NCBI GenBank assembly: GCA_910579515.1
Contig: CAJTUV010000001.1
Location: 155,544 to 219,543, forward strand
Length of the DNA: 64,000 bases
Direction of reading: 5' to 3'
Source: an uncultured Hungatella sp.
GTDB taxonomy: Bacteria > Bacillota > Clostridia > Lachnospirales > Lachnospiraceae
The notes under the pieces are model-generated. The model had not been told where the DNA came from. It searched no databases and was given only the letters and a program-made list of their open reading frames with translations. The stretch's first letter is position 1. The number at the start of each line of letters is the position of its first letter. Shown here piece after piece: positions 26,151 to 33,763 of this stretch. Both the position numbers and the translations under genes were made by a program.

Positions 26151-27839
26151 ATGATCATTGGAATTGATTTAGGGACTACGAACAGTTTGGTGGCGTATTT
26201 TACAGAGGAAGGCCCAAAGATAATTCCCAACCGTCTGGGAAAGAACCTGACGCCGTCTGTGATAAGCATTGACGAAGAGGAGCAGGTTTATGTGGGGGAA
26301 CTGGCTGTGGAGCGGATGCTTTTATATCCAGAAAGTGCTGCCAGTGTGTTTAAGCGGGACATGGGAAGTAAGAAACAGTTTAAGCTGCTTCATAAGACCT
26401 TTTTGGCAGAGGAATTGTCTGCTTTGGTTCTGCGCGCTCTGAAAGAGGATGCAGAGAGTTACTTAAAGGAAGAGGTGACTGAGGCTGTAATCAGCGTTCC
26501 GGCGTACTTTAATGACGCCAGAAGAAGGGCTACCAAAAGGGCTGGGGAACTGGCAGGACTTAAGGTGGAACGAATTATCAGTGAACCCACGGCCGCGGCT
26601 ATAGCTTACGGATTGTATCAAAGTAAGGAGAGAGCCAGATTTTTAGTGTTTGACTTAGGCGGCGGTACTTTTGATGTGTCGATTCTGGAGCTTTATGACA
26701 CCATTTTAGAGGTCCGCGCTGTGGCAGGGGACAATTTCCTTGGCGGTGAAGACTTTACGGCTATATTGGAAAACATGTTTTTTGAAAAATTCAGAGAACT
26801 GGACAGGCTGTCTCTTGGCGAAAAGACATTGCGCCATATCCACAAGCAGGCAGAACAGTGCAAACTGGGGTTTACTGATAAAAAAACGTCTCAGATGCGA
26901 TGTAAAATCGAAGAAAATGTCTATGAGATGGAGATAGAGCTTTCCAAATATGAGGAAGCCTGCGGGGAACTTTTGGAGCGAATCCGAAAACCGGTTAAGA
27001 GAAGTCTGGCAGATGCTCATATCCGCCTTGCTGATATTGATAAGGTGGTCTTAGTAGGAGGGGCGACAAAAAGTCCTGTGGTCAGAAGATTTGTGAGTAA
27101 GCTGTTTAAAATGCTTCCTGATATCAACATTAATCCAGATGAGGCAGTCGCTTTGGGCGCAGCCATTCAGGGTGCCATGAAGGAGAGGAAGGAAGCGATC
27201 AAGGAAGTAATTCTGACCGATGTGTGCCCCTTTACTCTGGGGACTGAGGTGGTCAGGGAGTGGGAGAACCATCAGTTTGAGCATGGAGTTTTCTGCCCGA
27301 TTATTGACAGGAATACAGTGATTCCCGCCAGCAGAACGGAACGGCTCTACACAGTGAGAGATAATCAGGACAAGATTCGAATCAATGTGCTTCAGGGAGA
27401 AAGCCGTTTTGCTTCCAACAATCTGTCACTGGGAGAATTGATGATTGAAGTGCCTGGCGCCAAAGCAGGACAAGAGTCTGTGGATGTGACCTACACCTAT
27501 GATATCAACTCTATTCTGGAGGTAGAAGTCAAGGTGGTATCCACAGAGAAGGTGATGAAGAAGGTCTTTTTAGGCCAGGATGTGGACATGTCTCCAGAGG
27601 AAATTGAGGAGCGGTTAAAGACCCTGTCCTATTTGAAGATTCACCCCAGAGACAGGGAGGAGAATAAATATCTGCTTCTTCGGGGAGAGCGCGTCTATGA
27701 GGAAAGCCTGGGAGACGACAGATTATTTGTGGAAACCGCTATCCGAAAATTTGAGAAAGCTTTAAATACGTATGACCAGGGAATCATTGAAGAGGCCAAG
27801 GCAGAGTTTAAGAGGTTTTTGGAGATGATGGAAGAATAG
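26151..27839 (+). CDS. Hsp70 family chaperone, HscC-like
   Basis: 562 residues, shorter than DnaK (~610-640) because the C-terminal helical lid is reduced. The ATPase domain is complete: GIDLGTTNSLVAYF, VISVPAYFNDARRRATKRAGELAG, DLGGGTFDVSIL and VLVGGATKSPVVRR. The substrate-binding domain starts near residue 355 (VCPFTLGTE). A charged helical tail of ~90 residues follows. The sequence fits the HscC branch rather than the housekeeping DnaK. It stands between a degenerate-J/TPR protein and a lipoprotein with gaps of under ten bases, pointing to a specialised client. AGGAGA, inside the upstream stop region, precedes ATG 26151. Confidence 0.88.
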   Translation: MIIGIDLGTTNSLVAYFTEEGPKIIPNRLGKNLTPSVISIDEEEQVYVGELAVERMLLYPESAASVFKRDMGSKKQFKLLHKTFLAEELSALVLRALKEDAESYLKEEVTEAVISVPAYFNDARRRATKRAGELAGLKVERIISEPTAAAIAYGLYQSKERARFLVFDLGGGTFDVSILELYDTILEVRAVAGDNFLGGEDFTAILENMFFEKFRELDRLSLGEKTLRHIHKQAEQCKLGFTDKKTSQMRCKIEENVYEMEIELSKYEEACGELLERIRKPVKRSLADAHIRLADIDKVVLVGGATKSPVVRRFVSKLFKMLPDININPDEAVALGAAIQGAMKERKEAIKEVILTDVCPFTLGTEVVREWENHQFEHGVFCPIIDRNTVIPASRTERLYTVRDNQDKIRINVLQGESRFASNNLSLGELMIEVPGAKAGQESVDVTYTYDINSILEVEVKVVSTEKVMKKVFLGQDVDMSPEEIEERLKTLSYLKIHPRDREENKYLLLRGERVYEESLGDDRLFVETAIRKFEKALNTYDQGIIEEAKAEFKRFLEMMEE

Positions 27840-27847
27840 GGAGACAT

Positions 27848-28480
27848 ATGAAAAATATTATTTTTGCATGGATTCTGGTTTTATGTATCGGCACTGGCTG
27901 TTCGGTAAAAAAGGCAGATATGGAAACGAAAACTGGCATGGTGGTTTCGGCAGAAACAGAGGCGGTTTTTGCCGAAACCACTGGCAAAATAGAGGCAGTT
28001 TCTGCTGAGGAAATAAAGGCGGCTTCTGTCGAGACTACTGAGGAAGTGGGGACTGAGGCAGAGGAAACGAAAGGGCCAGAAGAACTGTTTGCAGAATTGG
28101 GTCTTCCTGTCTTGTTGGCTTCCAATTCCAATTGGATGAAACATGTCGAGTATCATAAGACCAGTGACAGGAGCCTGGAGGTGTGTTATGATGATGATAT
28201 TCTGGGCGGAGCCTGTAAGCTGACGGTTGTCAGGGATGGCGACTGGGACCTGCCAGAATATGATTATGAGGATTCGCTGGAGGAGACCTGGGGAGGGACT
28301 ACGGTTTTAGGAACATGGATTGACGTCAGAGTCCGGCACTCCTCAGATGGCACGGTGGTGGCTGCTGACTGGGAGTATGGGGATTACAAGTTTGTACTTG
28401 TGGGAAATGTGCCTGACAGTAAGACGGATACAAATCCGGTTCCCAAGGCGGCGCTTTCTGTAATCAGCAAATTGGAATGA
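27848..28480 (+). CDS. Lipoprotein of unknown function
   Basis: 210 residues with a lipoprotein signal peptide and lipobox CIGTGC (Cys near residue 18). Residues 25-80 are a low-complexity Glu/Ala/Thr/Val linker with several AETT/SAE-type repeats, then a globular domain of ~125 residues with Trp- and Asp-rich stretches (DGDWDLPEYDYEDSLEETWGG). I do not recognise a family. It is the third gene of the TPR/Hsp70 operon, eight bases after the Hsp70 stop. An exported protein in a cytoplasmic chaperone operon is unusual. Confidence 0.68.
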   Translation: MKNIIFAWILVLCIGTGCSVKKADMETKTGMVVSAETEAVFAETTGKIEAVSAEEIKAASVETTEEVGTEAEETKGPEELFAELGLPVLLASNSNWMKHVEYHKTSDRSLEVCYDDDILGGACKLTVVRDGDWDLPEYDYEDSLEETWGGTTVLGTWIDVRVRHSSDGTVVAADWEYGDYKFVLVGNVPDSKTDTNPVPKAALSVISKLE

Positions 28481-28493
28481 GACAGAGGTGGAT

Positions 28494-28775
28494 ATGGGGG
28501 AGTTTAATTTAATAAACTTAGGAAGTATTGGGGAGCCGGCAGCGGGAATCATCAATCATTATAAAAGGTGTATCAAAGAATATGCCAATCAGACCGACGT
28601 CGTGGAAATTGCTCTTGAGCATTTGAACAGGGAGGCCAGACCAGAGGAGGTAACCGATGACTGGATTACCTTCTTTTTCGACAAAGTCAGAAATGTAAAT
28701 GAAAGCTATATGAAAATTATCTGGGGTATCATCCTCAGATTACGGAATGGGGAGCAAAAAGGGTTTAGCTTTTAA
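28494..28775 (+). CDS. Short DUF2806-like protein, probably truncated
   Basis: 93 residues. The start MGEFNLINLGSIGEPAAGII and the part DDWITFFFDKVRNVNESYMKIIWGIILRL resemble the beginning and the middle of DUF2806 proteins, where a WGxIL motif is followed by a long C-terminal region. Here the frame stops ten residues after that motif, 10 bases before the end of dinB on the other strand, so this may be a remnant or a mini version. AGAGG precedes ATG 28494; a GTG two codons upstream is possible. Family similarity is from pattern recall and is not certain. Confidence 0.5.
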   Translation: MGEFNLINLGSIGEPAAGIINHYKRCIKEYANQTDVVEIALEHLNREARPEEVTDDWITFFFDKVRNVNESYMKIIWGIILRLRNGEQKGFSF

Positions 28776-28785
28776 GCAATTTGCT

Positions 28786-30033
28786 TCAGGAGAGGTGCTT
28801 TTTCTTTCCGGCGGCATGTTCTACAAGCGCCTCCTGATTTAAAAAGCTGGCTCTTTTGATACTGTCCACTCCATATTTCTGGCGTATCCTGTCAATCGCT
28901 CTGTCCATCTGCTCCAGCTTTTGGCTTTTCCTGGTATCAAACAGAGACAGTTGGGTGAAACCATCATCAGAAATCTGGCTGGCCCTGACTCCGATGAGAC
29001 GTACTGGAGTAAGATCCCAAAACTCTCTCAAAAGCTTACAGGAATTTTGATATAAAAGCGTCGTGGAATCTGTGGGAATATCCAGGGTCATCTGGTGGGA
29101 GTGAACATGGAAATCCCAGTCTTTCAGCTCTACGCAGACGCAGCTGCACAGAACGTTGTCTTTTCTTAAACGAATGCCCACTGTTTCACACAGAGATAAA
29201 AGTACCTGAAAAGCGGTGTCATAATCAGACACATCTCTGGAGAGGGTGATGCTGTTGCCGTATCCCTTGCTGACAGGTTCTCTTTTGGCGACTGGGTCTT
29301 CGTCGATTCCATTTGCATAACAAAGAATCTGAGCGGCATATTTATCTCCCAGATGAAATTTTAAAATTTGTAAATCACAGTGGGCCAGGTCTCTGATCGT
29401 ATGGATGCCGATAGACTGCATCTTTTTTTCAGCGGAGGCGCCCACAAAAAACAAATCTCTGACCGGAAGGGGCCACATCTTTTGAGGGATTTCTTCTGTC
29501 CATAAAGTGTGGCATCTATCTGGTTTCTCAAAATCTGAGGCCATCTTAGCCAGAAGCTTGTTGGGGGCAATTCCCACATTGACCGTAAAACCCAGTTCTT
29601 TTTTTACCCTTTCCCGAATTTGATCTGCCACAGTCACAGGTTCTCCAAACAGGTGAATGGTGGAAGTCATATCTAAAAAGGCCTCGTCAATGCTGAACTT
29701 TTCAATATCCGGCGTATACTCTTCCAAAATCTGCAAAAGCCTTTGAGAAAAGTCGTGATACACCTCAAAACGGGAGGGCACGACGATTAAATCAGGACAT
29801 TTTTTAAGAGCCTGGGCCAAAGGTTCTCCAGTGGTAATGCCATACTTTTTGGCAGGAGTGGACTTGGCTAAGACGATACCATGGCGGGAAGCACGATCTC
29901 CGCCTACAGCAGAAGGAACATCCCGTAAATCGAGAGCTTTTTTATCTTGTGACAGGCGAAAGACAGCCTCCCAGCTTAGAAAAGCGGAGTTGACGTCTAT
30001 ATGAAAAATAATTCTTTTTTTCAGTTGTTCCAT
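28786..30033 (-). CDS. dinB: DNA polymerase IV (Y-family)
   Basis: 415 residues. Translesion polymerase. Palm motifs: FHIDVNSAFLSWEAV near residue 10 with the first metal-binding Asp, and SIDEAFLDMT near residue 113 with the catalytic Asp-Glu pair. The helix-hairpin-helix region (VGASAEKKMQSIGIHTIRDLA) and a little-finger domain follow. In the SIDEAF type the protein acts as Pol IV; UmuC-like relatives differ. An SOS-type LexA box lies within its promoter (30099-30112), pointing to DNA-damage induction. Confidence 0.9.
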   Translation of the reverse strand: MEQLKKRIIFHIDVNSAFLSWEAVFRLSQDKKALDLRDVPSAVGGDRASRHGIVLAKSTPAKKYGITTGEPLAQALKKCPDLIVVPSRFEVYHDFSQRLLQILEEYTPDIEKFSIDEAFLDMTSTIHLFGEPVTVADQIRERVKKELGFTVNVGIAPNKLLAKMASDFEKPDRCHTLWTEEIPQKMWPLPVRDLFFVGASAEKKMQSIGIHTIRDLAHCDLQILKFHLGDKYAAQILCYANGIDEDPVAKREPVSKGYGNSITLSRDVSDYDTAFQVLLSLCETVGIRLRKDNVLCSCVCVELKDWDFHVHSHQMTLDIPTDSTTLLYQNSCKLLREFWDLTPVRLIGVRASQISDDGFTQLSLFDTRKSQKLEQMDRAIDRIRQKYGVDSIKRASFLNQEALVEHAAGKKKHLS

Positions 30034-30090
30034 GGAAGAAGTCTCCTTTTTATTCTGTCGTCAGTCTCAAGTGGTCAGAACACTAATCAT

Positions 30091-30119
30091 AGTATAACAG
30101 AATATATGTTCGAATGCAA
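30091..30119 (-). promoter_or_regulatory. dinB promoter with LexA (SOS) box in the spacer
   Basis: On the minus strand TTGCAT (30119-30114) and TATACT (30096-30091) are 17 bases apart. The spacer contains CGAACATATATTCT (30112-30099), matching the Gram-positive LexA consensus CGAACATATGTTCG at 12 of 14 positions. LexA bound there would block RNA polymerase. Confidence 0.7.
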
Positions 30120-30184
30120 GAAAAAGATTAAATGAAAAGCGATATGAATAAGATAGATAATAACGCCTTCAGGGGGAATGTGGT

Positions 30185-31453
30185 TTGAAGAAATGGAAAA
30201 GATGGAAGGTGAAGGGATTTTGGATAGTCCTTTGTACTGTGCTTCTTTTTGCGCCTGTCAGATTTTTGTCTTTTGGAGCAGAGCTGGAAGAAGAAAAAGA
30301 AGAGAAATTTCAAAAAAAGCTGCACGCCCAGTCAGCAGTATTGCTTGATGCAGATACAGGGCGGGTTCTCTATGGAAAAGAGGAGGAACAGATTCGCCCC
30401 ATGGCAAGCACCACAAAGATTATGACCTGTATTCTGGCTTTGGAGTCTGGAAAGCTGGATGAGGTGGTGACAGTATCTGAAAATGCAGCAAAACAGCCCA
30501 AGGTTCATTTAGGAGCGTCTTCAGGTCAAAAGTTTTATTTAAAAGATCTTCTCTATTCTCTAATGCTGGAATCTCACAATGATACAGCTGTCATGATTGC
30601 AGAGCATATAGGAGGGGACGTAGAAGGATTTGCAGAATTGATGAACCAAAAGGCCAGGGAATTAGGATGTGAGGACACATGTTTTATTACTCCCAACGGA
30701 TTAGATGCCTCTGCCACCACGAAAGATGGGAAAACGTTGACTCACAGCACGACAGCCAAAGACTTGGCGCTTATTATGAACTACTGCGTCTGGCAGTCTC
30801 CTGAGAAAGAAAAATTTTTAGACATTACCCAAACACAAAATTATTATTTTTCAGATACAGAAGGGAAACACAGTTACTCCTGTGTGAATCATAATGCACT
30901 TTTATCAATGATAGAAGGCCTTCTTTCTGGGAAAACAGGTTTTACCGGGGGAGCGGGATATTCCTATGTGGCGGCGTTTGAAGAGGAAGACAAACATTTT
31001 TCCCTGGCGCTTTTGGGCTGTGGATGGCCGCCCCATAAGACCTACAAATGGCAGGATGCAAAAGCCCTGTTATCCTATGGAAAGGAGAATTATGAAAAGA
31101 GAGAGGTGTTTCAGGAGCCGGATTTTCAGCCTGTTGTGGTGGAAGGAGGAATCCCTGCAAAGGAAACTTTGGATAGTCCTGCCTGTGTGAATCTGACTTT
31201 GAATTTGAAGACGGAGGAGAAATCTTTGAAGGTACTTATGAGAGAGGATGAAAACGTTCAGATAAGGCTGATTCTTCCAGAGACGTTAAAAGCGCCTGTG
31301 AAAGAAGGGGTGGCTGTGGGATATGTGGTGTATTCCTTAGATGGATTACAGATAAAAAGTTTTCCTGTCTATGCAGAACATGGTGTGGAGGCGATTTCCT
31401 TTGGGTGGTGTTTAAGACAGGTGGGGAAGGAGTGGATGGCGTTTTCGCTGTAG
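30185..31453 (+). CDS. D-alanyl-D-alanine carboxypeptidase (penicillin-binding protein 5/6 type)
   Basis: 422 residues. An N-terminal signal peptide (KGFWIVLCTVLLFAPV) leads to a DacF-like serine peptidase domain with SxxK (MASTTKIM), SxN (ESHNDTAV) and KTG (GKTGFTGGAGYS). A C-terminal beta domain from about residue 310 and no clear final amphipathic helix. It trims the terminal D-Ala from peptidoglycan pentapeptides outside the membrane. The start is TTG 30185 with AGGGGGA upstream. It is close to dacF and dacB of Bacillus and cannot be assigned to one of them. Confidence 0.87.
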   Translation: MKKWKRWKVKGFWIVLCTVLLFAPVRFLSFGAELEEEKEEKFQKKLHAQSAVLLDADTGRVLYGKEEEQIRPMASTTKIMTCILALESGKLDEVVTVSENAAKQPKVHLGASSGQKFYLKDLLYSLMLESHNDTAVMIAEHIGGDVEGFAELMNQKARELGCEDTCFITPNGLDASATTKDGKTLTHSTTAKDLALIMNYCVWQSPEKEKFLDITQTQNYYFSDTEGKHSYSCVNHNALLSMIEGLLSGKTGFTGGAGYSYVAAFEEEDKHFSLALLGCGWPPHKTYKWQDAKALLSYGKENYEKREVFQEPDFQPVVVEGGIPAKETLDSPACVNLTLNLKTEEKSLKVLMREDENVQIRLILPETLKAPVKEGVAVGYVVYSLDGLQIKSFPVYAEHGVEAISFGWCLRQVGKEWMAFSL

Positions 31454-31463
31454 GTACGCTATG

Positions 31464-31492
31464 TTGATTAATAAATGCATTCATGATATACT
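31464..31492 (+). promoter_or_regulatory. Promoter of the restriction-modification pair, with an ATGCAT site in the spacer
   Basis: TTGATT (31464-31469) and TATACT (31487-31492) are 17 bases apart. ATGCAT, the sequence methylated by YhdJ-type enzymes, lies in the spacer at 31475-31480. The -10 is 40 bases before ATG 31533. Confidence 0.6.
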
Positions 31493-31532
31493 GTTTTCGG
31501 ATTTACTGAGTTAAAAACAGAGAGGAACAGAG

Positions 31533-32513
31533 ATGGCTATAAATGACTATGAACAGATGTCCCTGTTTGTTGATGGGGAACCATCCGAAAAGGATAAGAG
31601 TGAGGAAATGATTCCTGCTTTAAATTTTAATTTTTGTAACTTATTTGTTGAACCACTCAGCGAAGAACATCAAGAGAGTCAAAATTCGATGGCTATTCTT
31701 GGGGACAGCCTTACCGTTTTAAAAAAGATGAAGGATCAATCTGTTCAGCTCATTTTTGCAGATGCCCCATATAATATCGGGAAAAATTTTGGAAATAACA
31801 TCGATAAGTGGGAAACGGTTGAGAACTATGTCGAATGGTGTAAATTGTGGATTGATGAGTGTATGCGAGTTCTTTCTGATACGGGGACAATGTATTTAAT
31901 GACAGCAACACAGCACATGCCATATATTGATGTTTTTGCATCCGAAAAATATAATGTACTTTGCAGGATTATTTGGACGTATGATAGTTCTGGTGTTCAA
32001 TCAAAAAAAATGTATGGTTCTCTTTATGAGCCCATTTTGATGATGAATAAGAGCAGAAAATTTTTCTATACATTTAATTTTGACGATATTCTTGTTGAAG
32101 CAAAAACAGGAGCCAGAAGAAAGCTGATTGACTATCGAAAAAATCCACCTCAGCTATATAATTCTAAAAAAGTACCAGGGAACGTGTGGGATTTCAGTCG
32201 AGTAAGATTTAAAATGGATGAATATGAGAATCATCCCACACAGAAGCCGGAAGCTCTTATGGAACGAATTATAAAAGCCTCCTCGAATCAGGGGGATTTG
32301 GTTTTAGACCCGTTTTCAGGTTCGTTTACCACCTCGGCAGTTGCGGCTCGGTTGGGACGTGTATGTGTTGGAATAGATCTAAATGAAGAGTACTATGAGA
32401 TTGGACTGCGTCGAACAGGAATTGCAACAAAACGAAATGGGAAGAGTCTTGGAAAGGTAAAAATAAGAAAAACGAATGCGAAATCTAAATATGTACGAGG
32501 GGAGCAAATTTGA
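31533..32513 (+). CDS. Adenine-specific DNA methyltransferase, YhdJ-like (predicted ATGCAT)
   Basis: 326 residues, beta-class N6-adenine methyltransferase. Motif IV is FADAPYNIGKNF (D77-Y80) where most relatives have DPPY; the SAM-binding motif I LDPFSGSFTTSAV lies near residue 260. Several blocks (SGVQSKKMYGSLYEPIL, LVEAKTGARRKLIDYRKNPP, DEYENHPTQKPEAL) closely match E. coli YhdJ, which methylates ATGCAT; the target here is inferred from that. The first ~50 residues are acidic and not conserved. It overlaps the downstream endonuclease gene by four bases. Both genes are more AT-rich than their neighbours, suggesting horizontal gain. GAGAGGAACAGAG precedes the ATG. Confidence 0.87.
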   Translation: MAINDYEQMSLFVDGEPSEKDKSEEMIPALNFNFCNLFVEPLSEEHQESQNSMAILGDSLTVLKKMKDQSVQLIFADAPYNIGKNFGNNIDKWETVENYVEWCKLWIDECMRVLSDTGTMYLMTATQHMPYIDVFASEKYNVLCRIIWTYDSSGVQSKKMYGSLYEPILMMNKSRKFFYTFNFDDILVEAKTGARRKLIDYRKNPPQLYNSKKVPGNVWDFSRVRFKMDEYENHPTQKPEALMERIIKASSNQGDLVLDPFSGSFTTSAVAARLGRVCVGIDLNEEYYEIGLRRTGIATKRNGKSLGKVKIRKTNAKSKYVRGEQI

Positions 32514-33592
32514 ATATTAAAGAAGATTTTGTCAGAGATATTCTGGAAAAGGAATATCCAACAGACTTTCAGCAGGTCTATGATAACAGTATGCTGATTC
32601 AATATTTGGATAAAAAAATGAAAGCAGTCCACAGTAACAGTAAAACGCGCAGAAATCTGGCGAATATTTATGCTATTTATTCTATCTTGTATTTTTATAA
32701 AAACCACTTTTATGAGAAGGCAGAGGAATATCGTGGATTTGAAGGATATGATTATATGTTGCTTTTTAATCATTATCGAAGCTTATATGGCGGCAGCAGA
32801 TTGCAAAATCATTCCTTTAACTCTCGGGTAAATGGAGAATTTCATAACAGAATAAACAATGCTGTTAATGATTTGATTATTGCTAATAATGGAAAATATC
32901 TTATTCATATTGATTACTTATATGTGAATGGATACGATATAAGTAAAGTGGTTTGTAAAATTATTGAGATGTATATTCAGTTATTGAGAACAAAAGACAA
33001 TGTGCTTATAAATCATTTATCTGAGCTGCAGAGTCTTACAGATTACGCTCAGAAGAAGGAAAAAGTCAGCACTCTTCTCACAGAAGACGCGGAGGCAAGA
33101 ATTTTTGAGATAATCAGTTATGCAATTCTTAAAAATCATTATAGGAACATAAAAGTTTATTTTGGATATTCCCAAGAATCTATTAAAAAAGTTAGTTTAA
33201 AGTTGTATAAAACGGGAAGAACCAATGCAAATGATGGTGGAATTGACTTTGTCATGCGGCCAGTGGGAAGATTTTTTCAGGTAACGGAAGTTAGTAATTA
33301 TGACAAATATCTTTTGGATATAGATAAAGTTATGCATTTTCCAATTACGTTTGTAATTAAAACGAAACAAAGTAAAAATGATATTTTAAGTGAGTTGGAA
33401 AAGCATATAAGGACACGTTCAAGCGGTATGACTGTTTTGGAAAACCGATACCGAAAAGCGATAGAAGAAATCATTACAATTAATGAGCTGCAGATATGGA
33501 TACAAGAACTGGATGACAGCGATATTGACAGGATTATCAGAGATATTGATATTTACTTTAAGTTGGAGATGAATATGGAAGAAAATGAATAG
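32510..33592 (+). CDS. Putative type II restriction endonuclease
   Basis: 360 residues, hydrophilic, without a recognised family by eye. Its role is inferred mainly from position: it starts with TTG at 32510, overlapping the methyltransferase stop, behind AGGGGAG. A candidate PD-(D/E)xK-like core is D246 in GGIDFVMRP followed by FFQVTEV with Q257 and E260, preceded by acidic helix E195-E200; a Glu takes the place of the usual Lys, as happens in some type II enzymes. If the partner methylates ATGCAT, this enzyme should cut the same site (an AvaIII/NsiI-like specificity). AT-rich, in line with transfer of the pair as a unit. Confidence 0.6.
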   Translation: MNIKEDFVRDILEKEYPTDFQQVYDNSMLIQYLDKKMKAVHSNSKTRRNLANIYAIYSILYFYKNHFYEKAEEYRGFEGYDYMLLFNHYRSLYGGSRLQNHSFNSRVNGEFHNRINNAVNDLIIANNGKYLIHIDYLYVNGYDISKVVCKIIEMYIQLLRTKDNVLINHLSELQSLTDYAQKKEKVSTLLTEDAEARIFEIISYAILKNHYRNIKVYFGYSQESIKKVSLKLYKTGRTNANDGGIDFVMRPVGRFFQVTEVSNYDKYLLDIDKVMHFPITFVIKTKQSKNDILSELEKHIRTRSSGMTVLENRYRKAIEEIITINELQIWIQELDDSDIDRIIRDIDIYFKLEMNMEENE

Positions 33593-33651
33593 AATTTATT
33601 TCTTCCCGTTTTCGTAAAGGAATTGTAAAAAACAACAAAATCTGCTTGAAA

Positions 33652-33680
33652 TTTTGCCCAGTACCGTTTACAATTATAAT
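33652..33680 (+). promoter_or_regulatory. Possible promoter of the decarboxylase operon
   Basis: A perfect TATAAT (33675-33680) is preceded at 17 bases by TTTTGC (33652-33657), a weak -35. The start codon at 33764 leaves a leader of about 75 bases. Confidence 0.45.
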
Positions 33681-33763
33681 CGGCAGAGATTGGATTTACA
33701 GGGTGGTAGTTTGTTAAAAAACAGACAACCGCCATAAAATATTTAAAAATGGAGGACTGCAAA

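Noticed and set aside
30185..30260. Opposite-strand open frames over the signal peptide of the carboxypeptidase and elsewhere
   Set aside because: They lie wholly within well-supported genes on the other strand and lack start signals or domains.
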